A stretch of 5,570 nucleotides of DNA from an uncultured Fimbriimonadales bacterium (GCA_937925775.1 CALAMM010000205.1:1-5570); one strand, 5' to 3'; counted from the first letter of the stretch, positions 1-5,347 are shown. Notes: generated by a model from the letters alone, not told the origin. Numbers and translations are program-made.

Positions 1-262
1 GTGCGACGCCTTTCGTGGCGTCGTAGCGTCGGCGTCCCCGCCGACGAGCAACACTGGTGCGACGCCATTCGTGGCGTCGTGCAAGCGTGGTGCGACGCCA
101 TTCGTGGCGTCGTGCAAGTTCAGGTGCGACGCCTTTCGTAGCGTCGGCGTCCCCGCCGACGAACAACACGGGTGCGACGCCTTTCTTGGCGTCGTGCAAG
201 CGTGGTGCGACGCCTTTCTTGGCGTCGTGCAAGTTCAGGTGCGACGCCTTTCCAGGCGTCGC
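1..262 (+). repeat. Higher-order tandem array of short palindromes
   Basis: Seven units each begin GTGCGACGCC, at 1, 57, 90, 124, 172, 205 and 239. Most form a hairpin with 5' arm GCGACGCC, a 6-nt loop (TTTCGT, ATTCGT, TTTCTT or TTTCCA) and 3' arm GGCGTCGT; the last, at 241-262, has a perfect 8-bp stem. Units are arranged as a higher-order repeat: a long unit (1-56; 124-171) followed by a 33-bp unit (57-89; 172-204) and a 34-bp unit (90-123; 205-238). The long unit carries a second perfect hairpin, arms CGTCGGCG/CGCCGACG with loop TCCC, at 27-46 and 142-161. The second long unit lacks 8 nt of the first. The window starts inside the array, so its left end is unknown. I see no gene here; open frames across it encode only repetitive Arg/Ser/Trp-rich peptide. 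Confidence 0.93.
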
Positions 263-270
263 CTCAGTGC

Positions 271-410
271 TTGAACCAGACTGTCCCAGCCACAGGGACG
301 ACGACAGGAATGTCGTCGCACCACGCTTGGACAAGAATGTCCAAGCCACTTTGGATGTTATGCTTGGACAAGAGTGCCCAACCAACAGGGGCGACGCCAC
401 GCTTGGCGAT
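271..410 (+). repeat. Cluster of palindromic elements upstream of the DUF2892 gene
   Basis: Intact hairpins are at 299-318 (arms CGACGACA/TGTCGTCG, loop GGAA) and 326-345 (arms CTTGGACA/TGTCCAAG, loop AGAA). Decayed copies flank them. 271-293 resembles the TTGGACA element with several changes. 364-381 keeps TTGGACA against TGCCCAA, with one A-C mismatch in the stem. 391-408 keeps GCGACGCC followed by a partial GCTTGG arm. The strip between 411 and 469 has no repeat that I recognise and no convincing promoter. Confidence 0.85.
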
Positions 411-469
411 ACACCTCCCTTCGTTCCGCACGCTGGAACATAAACCTCTGCAACGCCGTAGTGCAATTC

Positions 470-477
470 AGGAGGTG
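470..477 (+). promoter_or_regulatory. Shine-Dalgarno site of the DUF2892 gene
   Basis: AGGAGGTG, nearly a full anti-16S match, ends 6 nt before the ATG at 484. It fixes the start of the small membrane protein inside a longer open frame that runs up through the repeats. A second ATG at 479 is in another frame and too close to the site. Confidence 0.85.
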
Positions 478-483
478 CATGTT

Positions 484-669
484 ATGCAACCAAATGTCGG
501 AGGCATCGATCGTATCTTGCGCATCGTGTTAGGCGCGGCTATTATCGGCTGGGGCGTGTACGCGCAGAGCTGGTGGGGCGTAATCGGCGTTCCGATTCTG
601 CTTTCGGGGCTAATCGGGCAGTGCTTCGTCTATAAACTGCTCGGGGTTTCCACCTGCAAAGTGAAGTAG
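484..669 (+). CDS. Small DUF2892 (YgaP-like) membrane protein
   Basis: A 61-residue protein matching the DUF2892/YgaP transmembrane-domain family. What I see: N-terminal QPNVGGIDRILR (residues 2-13), the family's NVGxxDRxxR signature, then two hydrophobic stretches at about 11-27 and 31-46. The C-terminus, QCFVYKLLGVSTCKVK (46-61), corresponds to the usual CPxYxxLGxxT ending. Here the residue after the first Cys is Phe rather than Pro. Cys47 and Cys58 are the only cysteines. In YgaP this domain follows a rhodanese domain, but stand-alone versions like this are common and have no established function. It should sit in the cytoplasmic membrane as a two-helix hairpin. The start is set by a strong ribosome site at 470-477. 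The gene stands alone, bounded by repeats on both sides and convergent with dtd. Family assignment is confident; role unknown. Confidence 0.9.
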   Translation: MQPNVGGIDRILRIVLGAAIIGWGVYAQSWWGVIGVPILLSGLIGQCFVYKLLGVSTCKVK

Positions 670-743
670 GTCAATTGGCGCGGCGACAGGGTGTGATGTG
701 ATACCCAGTTGGCGCGGCGACAGGTGGTGTGATAGATAGTTGG
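670..743 (+). repeat. Truncated left-half hairpin elements in tandem
   Basis: TTGGCGCGGCGACAGG occurs at 675-690 and 709-724, and the related TTGGTGCGACGACAGG at 741-756 begins the intact hairpin that follows. The spacing is 34 and 32 bp. The first two copies stop after the GG of the loop and continue into GT-rich sequence (GTGTGATGTGATACC; TGGTGTGATAGATA), so they look like half elements lacking the 3' arm. This is the first part of the 222-bp stretch between the convergent DUF2892 and dtd genes. I see no gene in that stretch. Confidence 0.8.
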
Positions 744-793
744 TGCGACGACAGGAATGTCGTCGCATCGCGCTTGGACAGGAATGTCCAAGC
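744..793 (+). repeat. Two-hairpin composite (A then B)
   Basis: Hairpin A at 744-767 is a perfect 10-bp stem (arms TGCGACGACA and TGTCGTCGCA) with loop GGAA. Hairpin B at 772-793 is a perfect 9-bp stem (arms GCTTGGACA and TGTCCAAGC) with loop GGAA. Four bases separate them and CAC follows. The same order occurs at 299-345 and, inverted, at 5462-5412. Confidence 0.92.
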
Positions 794-848
794 CACAAAA
801 GCACGGGAGCAGCGCTATTTGCGGCGTTGCGCGTTTGGCTAACAAGTT

Positions 849-874
849 GTGAGACGACATTCCTGTCGTCGCAC
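849..874 (-). repeat. Single A-type hairpin downstream of dtd
   Basis: Read on the minus strand, this is the A-type element: 5' arm GTGCGACGACA, loop GGAA, 3' arm TGTCGTCTCAC, giving an 11-bp stem with one mismatch (perfect for 7 bp at 853-870). It begins 18 nt after the dtd stop codon and has the opposite orientation to the A-B pair at 744-793. No T-run follows, so it is not an obvious intrinsic terminator, although it would form in the dtd mRNA trailer. Confidence 0.85.
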
Positions 875-891
875 CGAGACAGGAACACACG

Positions 892-1341
892 CTATTCCTT
901 GCTGGGCGTTTCCACAATCAGCGTGACAGGTCCATCGTTCTGCAGGCGCACTTGCATCACCGCGCCGTATACGCCTGTCTGCACAGGCACGCCCTCCGCC
1001 TGCAAAAAGGCGCAGAACTGCTCGTAGAGCGTCTGCCCCTGTTCGTAGGGAGCCGAGTCTGTGAAGCTGGGTCGCCTGCCCTTTCGACAGTCGCCGTAGA
1101 GCGTGAAGTTGGAGACCACCAACATCGCCCCACCGATGTCCAGAACCGACCGGTTCAGTTTGCCATCCTCATCTTCGAAGAAGCGCAGATGCGCGATTTT
1201 TTGCGCCAGCCAGCGGGCGTGTTCGTCTGTGTCGCTCTGGTGGACGCCGAGCAGCACGAGCGCGCCTTGCTCAATGCGCCCGACGATGTGTCCCTCCGCC
1301 TCCACTTCCGCCCACCTAACTCTTTGGATGACGGCTCGCAT
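892..1341 (-). CDS. dtd: D-aminoacyl-tRNA deacylase
   Basis: A 149-residue cytosolic enzyme that hydrolyses D-aminoacyl-tRNA, and Gly-tRNA(Ala) in this family, recycling the tRNA and keeping D-residues out of proteins. It has the full family length. It starts MRAVIQRV, and carries SNFTLYGD at residues 77-84 (family SQFTL, here with Asn at 78) and NDGPVT at 135-140. The Gly137-Pro138 pair matches the cross-subunit Gly-cisPro chirality filter, at the same numbering as I recall for the E. coli enzyme. The family acts as a homodimer. The ATG at 1341 lies 26 nt inside the end of rel, in another frame. The sequence before it has only a G-rich stretch and AAGG, so translational coupling to rel is likely. 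The 3' end runs straight into the repeat block. Identification is very secure. Confidence 0.97.
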   Translation of the reverse strand: MRAVIQRVRWAEVEAEGHIVGRIEQGALVLLGVHQSDTDEHARWLAQKIAHLRFFEDEDGKLNRSVLDIGGAMLVVSNFTLYGDCRKGRRPSFTDSAPYEQGQTLYEQFCAFLQAEGVPVQTGVYGAVMQVRLQNDGPVTLIVETPSKE

Positions 1342-3529
1342 CCTTGCTGCCCCCCATCACACGGGAGATGGACAACACATTCTCGATGGAAGCAAGTTTT
1401 TGCGTGATCGTCCTGAGTTCCTGTGCGCTGTGCACCTGAATCGTGAGGTCTACCTGTGCCGTGCCGCTTGAGGTCGGCTTCGTGTCCACTTTCGCGATAT
1501 TGATTCCGAGGCTTCCGAGGGTAAACGAGATGTCTCCCAGCACGCCGGGGCGGTCGATCGCTTCGAACCGCAGGACGACGGGATAGGTACGGTCTTTTCG
1601 GGGAACCCACTCGATGGGCATCACGCGCTCAGGCTCTTTCTCTTCGAGGGCGCGGAGGTTGGGACACGAGGCGCGATGCACCACGATACCGCGTCCCCGC
1701 GAGATATAGCCACGCAGCTCGTCGCCAGGGAGGGGATAGCAGCAGGCGGCACAGCGGGTCATATAACCCTCGGCATCTTCGATATGCACGGCACGGATTT
1801 CAAGCCCTGTTTGTGATGGCTCGGTAGACGGCTCTGCAGGTGTGCTTGGGTGCGTGGTTCGAAGACGCTGTGTCACCGCCTGCACGGAGGTCAATCCCTC
1901 GCCGATGCTGGCGTACAGGTCGTCCTCGCTGCGGAAGTTGAGCGCTTTGAGGATTTCGGGCAACGCATCCTTGAACTGCGTGGCGGGGATACGCAGGCGC
2001 GCCAACTCGCGCTCCACTAAACCACGCCCATGCTCGATAAACTCCGCGCGGCGCACCTCGCGAAAATAGGCGCGTATCTTGCTGCGCGCACTCGAAGTAC
2101 GCACGATGTTTATCCAGTCGTAGCTGGGCTGGGCGTTCTGGCGTGTGAGAATTTCCACCACATCGCCTGTGCGCAGCTTGTAGTCCAGTGGGACGAGGCG
2201 TCCGTTCACCCGCGCCCCCACGCAGCGGTTGCCCACCTCCGTGTGAATCCGATAGGCAAAATCGATGGGTGTCGAGCCTTCGGGCAGGTCAATCAGGTCG
2301 CCTCGCGGTGTGAACACGAACACCTGGTCGGTGGTCATGTCTCGAAACACGCTGGCTAAGAACTCCAGGTTGCTCTTGGCGTCGGTCAAATCGCGCAGTT
2401 GCTGCTGCAGGGCGGGCAGCTGCATCGGCTTCTGGTCCTGCCCCTCCTTGTAGCGCCAGTGTGCTGCTATGCCGTACTCCGCCACTTGGTGCATCTGCCA
2501 AGTGCGGATCTGTATCTCCAGCGTGCGCTCGTTCGGGCCGATGACCTTCGTGTGGAGCGACTGATAGCCGTTCGGCTTCGGCGCGGCGATGTAGTCGTAA
2601 AACAGGGCAGGGATGGGCTTCCAGAGTTCATGCACGATGCCCAGCGCCACATAGCACTCCTCGACGGTTTCCGTCAGCACGCGCAACGCGATCAGGTCGT
2701 AAATCTGGCTGAAATCAATCTGTTGTTGCTTCATCTTGTTGAAGATGCTCCACAAGTGCTTCGGGCGTCCCATCACCTCCGCGCGCACGCCCTTTTCCCA
2801 AAGCCGCTCCTTGAGGATAGTGATTAGTTCCTGCACTTCACGCTGGCGTTGCTGGCGGGTCTGCGCTACTTTCTGACTGATCTCGCGATACTCCTGAGGG
2901 TAGAGGTACTTGAACGCAAGGTCGTCCAGTTGCGCTTTGATTTGATAGATTCCCAGTCGGTGAGCGAGTGGCGCGTAGACTTGGAGCGTTTCCGCGGCGA
3001 TTTGGATCTGCTTTTCGGGGGGCATAGCGTCCAGCGTCTGCATATTGTGCAGGCGGTCAGCGAGTTTGATAATCATCACGCGCAGGTCGTCGGCAACCGC
3101 GAGCAGCAGCTTACGCAGATTCTCGGCGGTCTTGGTGATGCTGAGGCGTCGTTTGCCTGCTTCGCTGAAGATTTCGAGTTTGCGCTCGGAATGGTGCAGT
3201 TTGCTGACGCCCTCCACGAGTTTGCGCACTGTCGTGCCGAACCGCTGTTCCAGTTCGTCGGGGGTGGTCTGCGTATCTTCCAGCACATCGTGGAGCAGTC
3301 CTGCAATCACGGTGTTGATGCCCATTTGGAGGTCTGCTAAGATGTGCGCGACCGCGAGCGGGTGGGTGATATACGGTTCCCCGCTTTTGCGTTTCTGACC
3401 GTGATGCCGCTCTTCCGCGAACAGGTACGCTTCCACGAGGCGCGAGGTGTCCGCTTCAGGCGCATAGTCGCGTACCTTCTCGATAAGCGCGTCCACCTGC
3501 TCCGGAAGCTCAAATTCCAGCGCGTGCAT
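1316..3529 (-). CDS. rel: Bifunctional (p)ppGpp synthetase/hydrolase, RelA/SpoT family (Rel)
   Basis: A 737-residue long RSH protein that makes (p)ppGpp from ATP and GTP/GDP and also hydrolyses it: the stringent-response regulator, cytosolic and ribosome-associated. Domains in order follow. HD hydrolase (about 30-200): H56, HDVLED at 80-85 and KLADRLHNM at 155-163, with the residues expected of an active hydrolase. Synthetase (about 250-365): GRPKHLWSIFNKM, D278, GYQSLHT at 321-327 and EIQIRT with E338, so the synthetase also looks intact. TGS at about 401-462, then a helical region to about 560. A linker rich in Pro, Ser and Thr lies around 559-573. The Cys-rich zinc-finger-like domain has C596, C597, H618 and C622, plus an additional Cys593. 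ACT at about 649-724. The open frame continues 112 codons upstream, but a ribosome site and homology both place the start at ATG 3529. It lies 65 nt downstream of the preceding gene and overlaps dtd. Confidence 0.97.
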   Translation of the reverse strand: MHALEFELPEQVDALIEKVRDYAPEADTSRLVEAYLFAEERHHGQKRKSGEPYITHPLAVAHILADLQMGINTVIAGLLHDVLEDTQTTPDELEQRFGTTVRKLVEGVSKLHHSERKLEIFSEAGKRRLSITKTAENLRKLLLAVADDLRVMIIKLADRLHNMQTLDAMPPEKQIQIAAETLQVYAPLAHRLGIYQIKAQLDDLAFKYLYPQEYREISQKVAQTRQQRQREVQELITILKERLWEKGVRAEVMGRPKHLWSIFNKMKQQQIDFSQIYDLIALRVLTETVEECYVALGIVHELWKPIPALFYDYIAAPKPNGYQSLHTKVIGPNERTLEIQIRTWQMHQVAEYGIAAHWRYKEGQDQKPMQLPALQQQLRDLTDAKSNLEFLASVFRDMTTDQVFVFTPRGDLIDLPEGSTPIDFAYRIHTEVGNRCVGARVNGRLVPLDYKLRTGDVVEILTRQNAQPSYDWINIVRTSSARSKIRAYFREVRRAEFIEHGRGLVERELARLRIPATQFKDALPEILKALNFRSEDDLYASIGEGLTSVQAVTQRLRTTHPSTPAEPSTEPSQTGLEIRAVHIEDAEGYMTRCAACCYPLPGDELRGYISRGRGIVVHRASCPNLRALEEKEPERVMPIEWVPRKDRTYPVVLRFEAIDRPGVLGDISFTLGSLGINIAKVDTKPTSSGTAQVDLTIQVHSAQELRTITQKLASIENVLSISRVMGGSKDASRHPKS

Positions 3530-3535
3530 AAACCG

Positions 3536-3539
3536 TCCT
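3536..3539 (-). promoter_or_regulatory. Shine-Dalgarno site choosing the rel start
   Basis: On the minus strand AGGA sits 6 nt before ATG 3529, within AGGACGGTTTATG. It supports the 737-residue Rel over the longer open frame. The upstream extension reads as low-similarity sequence out of phase with the gene at 3595-4041. Confidence 0.7.
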
Positions 3540-3594
3540 AATTTTGGATACGCAAGCGTGTGGTAATTTATCGTCGCGGACCTGCCGATGCAGT

Positions 3595-4041
3595 TCACAT
3601 CACGCGCATCACATCGATATCGCGTTCGTCGTCGCTGATGGGCGGCAGTGTTCGAAGCAAGGCGATTTGAGCTTGGATGGCTTCCTCGTCGCGAGCATAG
3701 ATGGGGTCGCCGTTTTCCGTCGCCATCTGCCAGAGCATCGCATCGCGCGGGGTGATGAGCATCAGGTCCAGATAGTAGTCGGGGCTGACGATGGGGTGCA
3801 GGCGCGCTGCAAGTTGGCGTAGCGTCTCCACTTTGTCCTCGTGGGGGAGCGACTCGTCGAGCCACACACCGAAGGTGGCATCGCTTTGCATCACGCCCTC
3901 CGCGCGTACGGTAAACGCCAGCACCACCGACACCGCCTCCATCTGCTCAAACACGCCAATTAACATCGGCACGCGCTCCGCTGGAATCGGCATGCGTCCC
4001 TCTGGGCGCGGATCGTCCAAGAAACTGCGCTCGTCCGTCAT
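3595..4041 (-). CDS. Minimal nucleotidyltransferase-like protein, probably inactive
   Basis: A 148-residue cytosolic protein with no signal or membrane segment. I do not recognise a named family with certainty, but the layout follows MNT-type minimal nucleotidyltransferases. Residues 38-61 run strand-turn-strand like the family's FGSRARG...SDxDL segment. A helix follows (about 69-82), then YYLDLMLI (89-96, with D92 where the third acidic residue would be). The ending PRDAMLWQMATENGDPIYARDEE resembles the family's terminal helix plus 'G.xIYxRD'. The key residues are lost: the GS pair reads T44-V45, and the DxD reads D54-A55-T56. It therefore looks like a non-catalytic relative. No HEPN partner lies beside it. 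It is first in a likely operon with rel and dtd, 65 nt ahead of rel. ATG 4041 is preferred because GAGGAG lies 10 nt upstream. The coding call is strong; the family call is an inference. Confidence 0.75.
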   Translation of the reverse strand: MTDERSFLDDPRPEGRMPIPAERVPMLIGVFEQMEAVSVVLAFTVRAEGVMQSDATFGVWLDESLPHEDKVETLRQLAARLHPIVSPDYYLDLMLITPRDAMLWQMATENGDPIYARDEEAIQAQIALLRTLPPISDDERDIDVMRVM

Positions 4042-4051
4042 CGTTGGGGTT

Positions 4052-4057
4052 CTCCTC
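4052..4057 (-). promoter_or_regulatory. Shine-Dalgarno site of the nucleotidyltransferase-like gene
   Basis: GAGGAG on the minus strand, 10 nt before ATG 4041. A GTG at 4059 in the same frame would overlap this site and lies at the predicted transcription start, so ATG 4041 is the better start. Confidence 0.65.
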
Positions 4058-4063
4058 ACGGAT

Positions 4064-4090
4064 AGTATACCCCTCGCGCGAGCGGTTCAA
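4064..4090 (-). promoter_or_regulatory. Candidate sigma70-type promoter for the rel-dtd gene block
   Basis: On the minus strand TTGAAC (4090-4085; four of six match TTGACA) is separated by 15 nt from TATACT (4069-4064; five of six match TATAAT). The -10 is good, while the -35 is weaker and the spacer is 2 nt short. Transcription would begin near 4057, giving a very short leader before ATG 4041. The spacer contains the perfect 10-bp palindrome CTCGCGCGAG (4073-4082). I see no comparable promoter in the 65 nt before rel. Confidence 0.4.
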
Positions 4091-4117
4091 GAGCTGTTTT
4101 GAAAGGGCATACCGCTC
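4080..4117. other. Long-looped inverted repeat between two minus-strand genes
   Basis: GAGCGGT (4080-4086) is complementary to ACCGCTC (4111-4117), and TTCAA (4086-4090) to TTGAA (4099-4103) inside it. It lies between the stop of the oxidoreductase gene and the promoter of the next gene. It could end oxidoreductase transcripts, but no U-tract follows on the minus strand, and the rest of 4118-4169 is unremarkable. Confidence 0.3.
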
Positions 4118-4169
4118 CGCATCCGTGCCGACGGCGGGAATAGCGTGGCTTCAGAGGTTCCTTGCCCCG

Positions 4170-5333
4170 CTACTCCGCCACCGCCACCCAGCGACGCTCG
4201 TTGGCAGAGATTTCCACCGCCTCCAGCACCGCTTGACACTTCAGCCCGTCATAGAAGTTCGGCGTGGGCAGTTCGTTCTTGCTAATCGCTTCCAGCGCAT
4301 CGCGCACCAGATGTGTGAAGGTGTGTTCGTAGCCGATGATGTGCCCTGGGGGCCACCACGCGCTGATGTACGGATGCACGCCCTCCGTCACTTGAATCGT
4401 GCGGAAACCGCGCATACCAGGCGGGTCGGTCTCCAGATAGAGTTCCAGCTCGTTCATCCGCTCCAAGTTGAACACGAGGCTGCCTTTGGAGCCGTTGATT
4501 TCGAAGCGGTTGTAGTTCTTGCGTCCCAGCGCGAAGCGCGTGGCTTCGAAAGTGCCGATGGCGCCGTTTTCGAATCGCGCGAGGAACATCGCGGCGTCGT
4601 CGACGGTGACCTCCCCCATCTCCGTGCTGGCTTGCCCGCCAAGGCGGTCGTCCACCTCCGCTTGCAACGGACGCTGCTTGATGAAGGTGTGTAACATACC
4701 GCACACTTCGCTAATCTCGCCCACCAGCCAGCGTGCAAGGTCGATGATATGCGCGTTCAGGTCGCCATGCACGCCTGAGCCGGCGATGTCTTTCTGCAAA
4801 CGCCACACCAGCGGGAAGTTCGGGTCAACAATCCAGTCTTGCAGGTAGGTTCCACGGAAGTGGTAGATTTCGCCGATTACACCCTCACTGATAAGCTGCT
4901 TCGCGTAGGAGACGGCAGGGGCTTTGCGGTAGTTGAAGAAGATGCCGTGCTTCACGCCGTGCTGTTCCACTGCCTGTACCATGGCGCGGGCTTCAGCGAG
5001 ATTGTTCGCGAGGGGTTTCTCGCACAGCACGATTTTGCCATGCTTGGCAGCTTCGATAGAGATGGGCGCGTGCAGGTTGCCCGGCGTGGAGACATCGACG
5101 ATGTCGATGTCCTCGCGGGCGACGACCTGCCGCCAGTCGGTGGCGTACTCCTCGAAGCCGTACTTCTCGGCGGCAGCGCGCACGCGCTCCTCGTGGCGAC
5201 CGCAAATTACTTTTAGTACGGGTTCGTATTCCAGCTCAGGGAAGAAGTGGCGCACCTGTCGGTAGGCGTTGCTGTGCGCTTTGCCCATGAACTGATAGCC
5301 AATCAGCGCGACATTGAGTTTCCGTTTTGCCAT
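4170..5333 (-). CDS. Gfo/Idh/MocA-family NAD(P)-dependent oxidoreductase
   Basis: A 387-residue cytosolic dehydrogenase of the Gfo/Idh/MocA family, which oxidises or reduces sugars, inositols and their derivatives. The N-terminal Rossmann domain spans about residues 6-130, with VALIGYQFMGKAHSNAY (8-24) as the dinucleotide loop and CEKPLANN (104-111) carrying the conserved Glu-Lys-Pro. The C-terminal domain has GSGVHGDLNAHIIDLARWL (185-203). D191 and H195 there are the probable catalytic or substrate-side residues, with the HxxxD-like spacing usual for the family. WWPPGHIIGYEHTF (326-339) marks a subgroup of sugar-type dehydrogenases. The length is normal and the frame intact. The substrate cannot be read from sequence, and no sugar transporter or isomerase lies nearby in the window. 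A strong ribosome site precedes the ATG. The gene is separated by about 130 nt from the next minus-strand gene, which has its own candidate promoter, so it is probably a separate unit. Confidence 0.93.
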   Translation of the reverse strand: MAKRKLNVALIGYQFMGKAHSNAYRQVRHFFPELEYEPVLKVICGRHEERVRAAAEKYGFEEYATDWRQVVAREDIDIVDVSTPGNLHAPISIEAAKHGKIVLCEKPLANNLAEARAMVQAVEQHGVKHGIFFNYRKAPAVSYAKQLISEGVIGEIYHFRGTYLQDWIVDPNFPLVWRLQKDIAGSGVHGDLNAHIIDLARWLVGEISEVCGMLHTFIKQRPLQAEVDDRLGGQASTEMGEVTVDDAAMFLARFENGAIGTFEATRFALGRKNYNRFEINGSKGSLVFNLERMNELELYLETDPPGMRGFRTIQVTEGVHPYISAWWPPGHIIGYEHTFTHLVRDALEAISKNELPTPNFYDGLKCQAVLEAVEISANERRWVAVAE

Positions 5334-5338
5334 AGTAG

Positions 5339-5347
5339 CACCTCCTC
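5339..5347 (-). promoter_or_regulatory. Shine-Dalgarno site of the oxidoreductase gene
   Basis: GAGGAGGTG on the minus strand, 5 nt before ATG 5333. Only 5 nt separate it from the hairpin at 5353-5374, so that hairpin would stand directly beside the ribosome site in the mRNA if transcription starts upstream of it. Confidence 0.85.

Noticed and set aside
1..262. CRISPR array
   Set aside because: Repeat starts are irregular (33, 34, 48, 56 bp), the 'spacers' are themselves repeated, and no cas gene is present.
411..469. Promoter for the DUF2892 gene
   Set aside because: Weak AT-rich bits such as CATAAA exist, but no -35 partner stands at a proper distance.
57..483. Open frames across the left repeats giving peptides such as RRHSWRRAS repeats
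   Set aside because: The protein repetition only mirrors the DNA palindromes, appears in several frames at once, and has no ribosome site or family resemblance. Only the part from 484 is a gene.
849..874. Intrinsic terminator of dtd
   Set aside because: A strong stem exists but no T-rich run follows on the minus strand, and the same element also occurs upstream of genes.
610..917. Minus-strand frames of 92 and 95 residues over the convergent intergenic repeats
   Set aside because: The repeated SPRQL-like peptide comes from the tandem DNA repeats, and one frame runs antisense into the DUF2892 gene.
952..1471. Plus-strand frames opposite dtd and the rel end
   Set aside because: They are shadows of two secure minus-strand genes, with no motifs or ribosome site.
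3530..3865. N-terminal extension of Rel by 112 residues
   Set aside because: It overlaps the well-supported gene at 3595-4041 in another frame and has no Rel homology. The ribosome site and the family N-terminus place the start at 3529.
4042..4059. GTG start at 4059 adding six residues to the nucleotidyltransferase-like protein
   Set aside because: It overlaps the ribosome site and sits at the predicted transcription start; ATG 4041 has better spacing.
4044..4694. 216-residue plus-strand frame opposite the oxidoreductase gene
   Set aside because: It is antisense to a complete, clearly conserved gene, with no recognisable domain, and is a GC-driven shadow.
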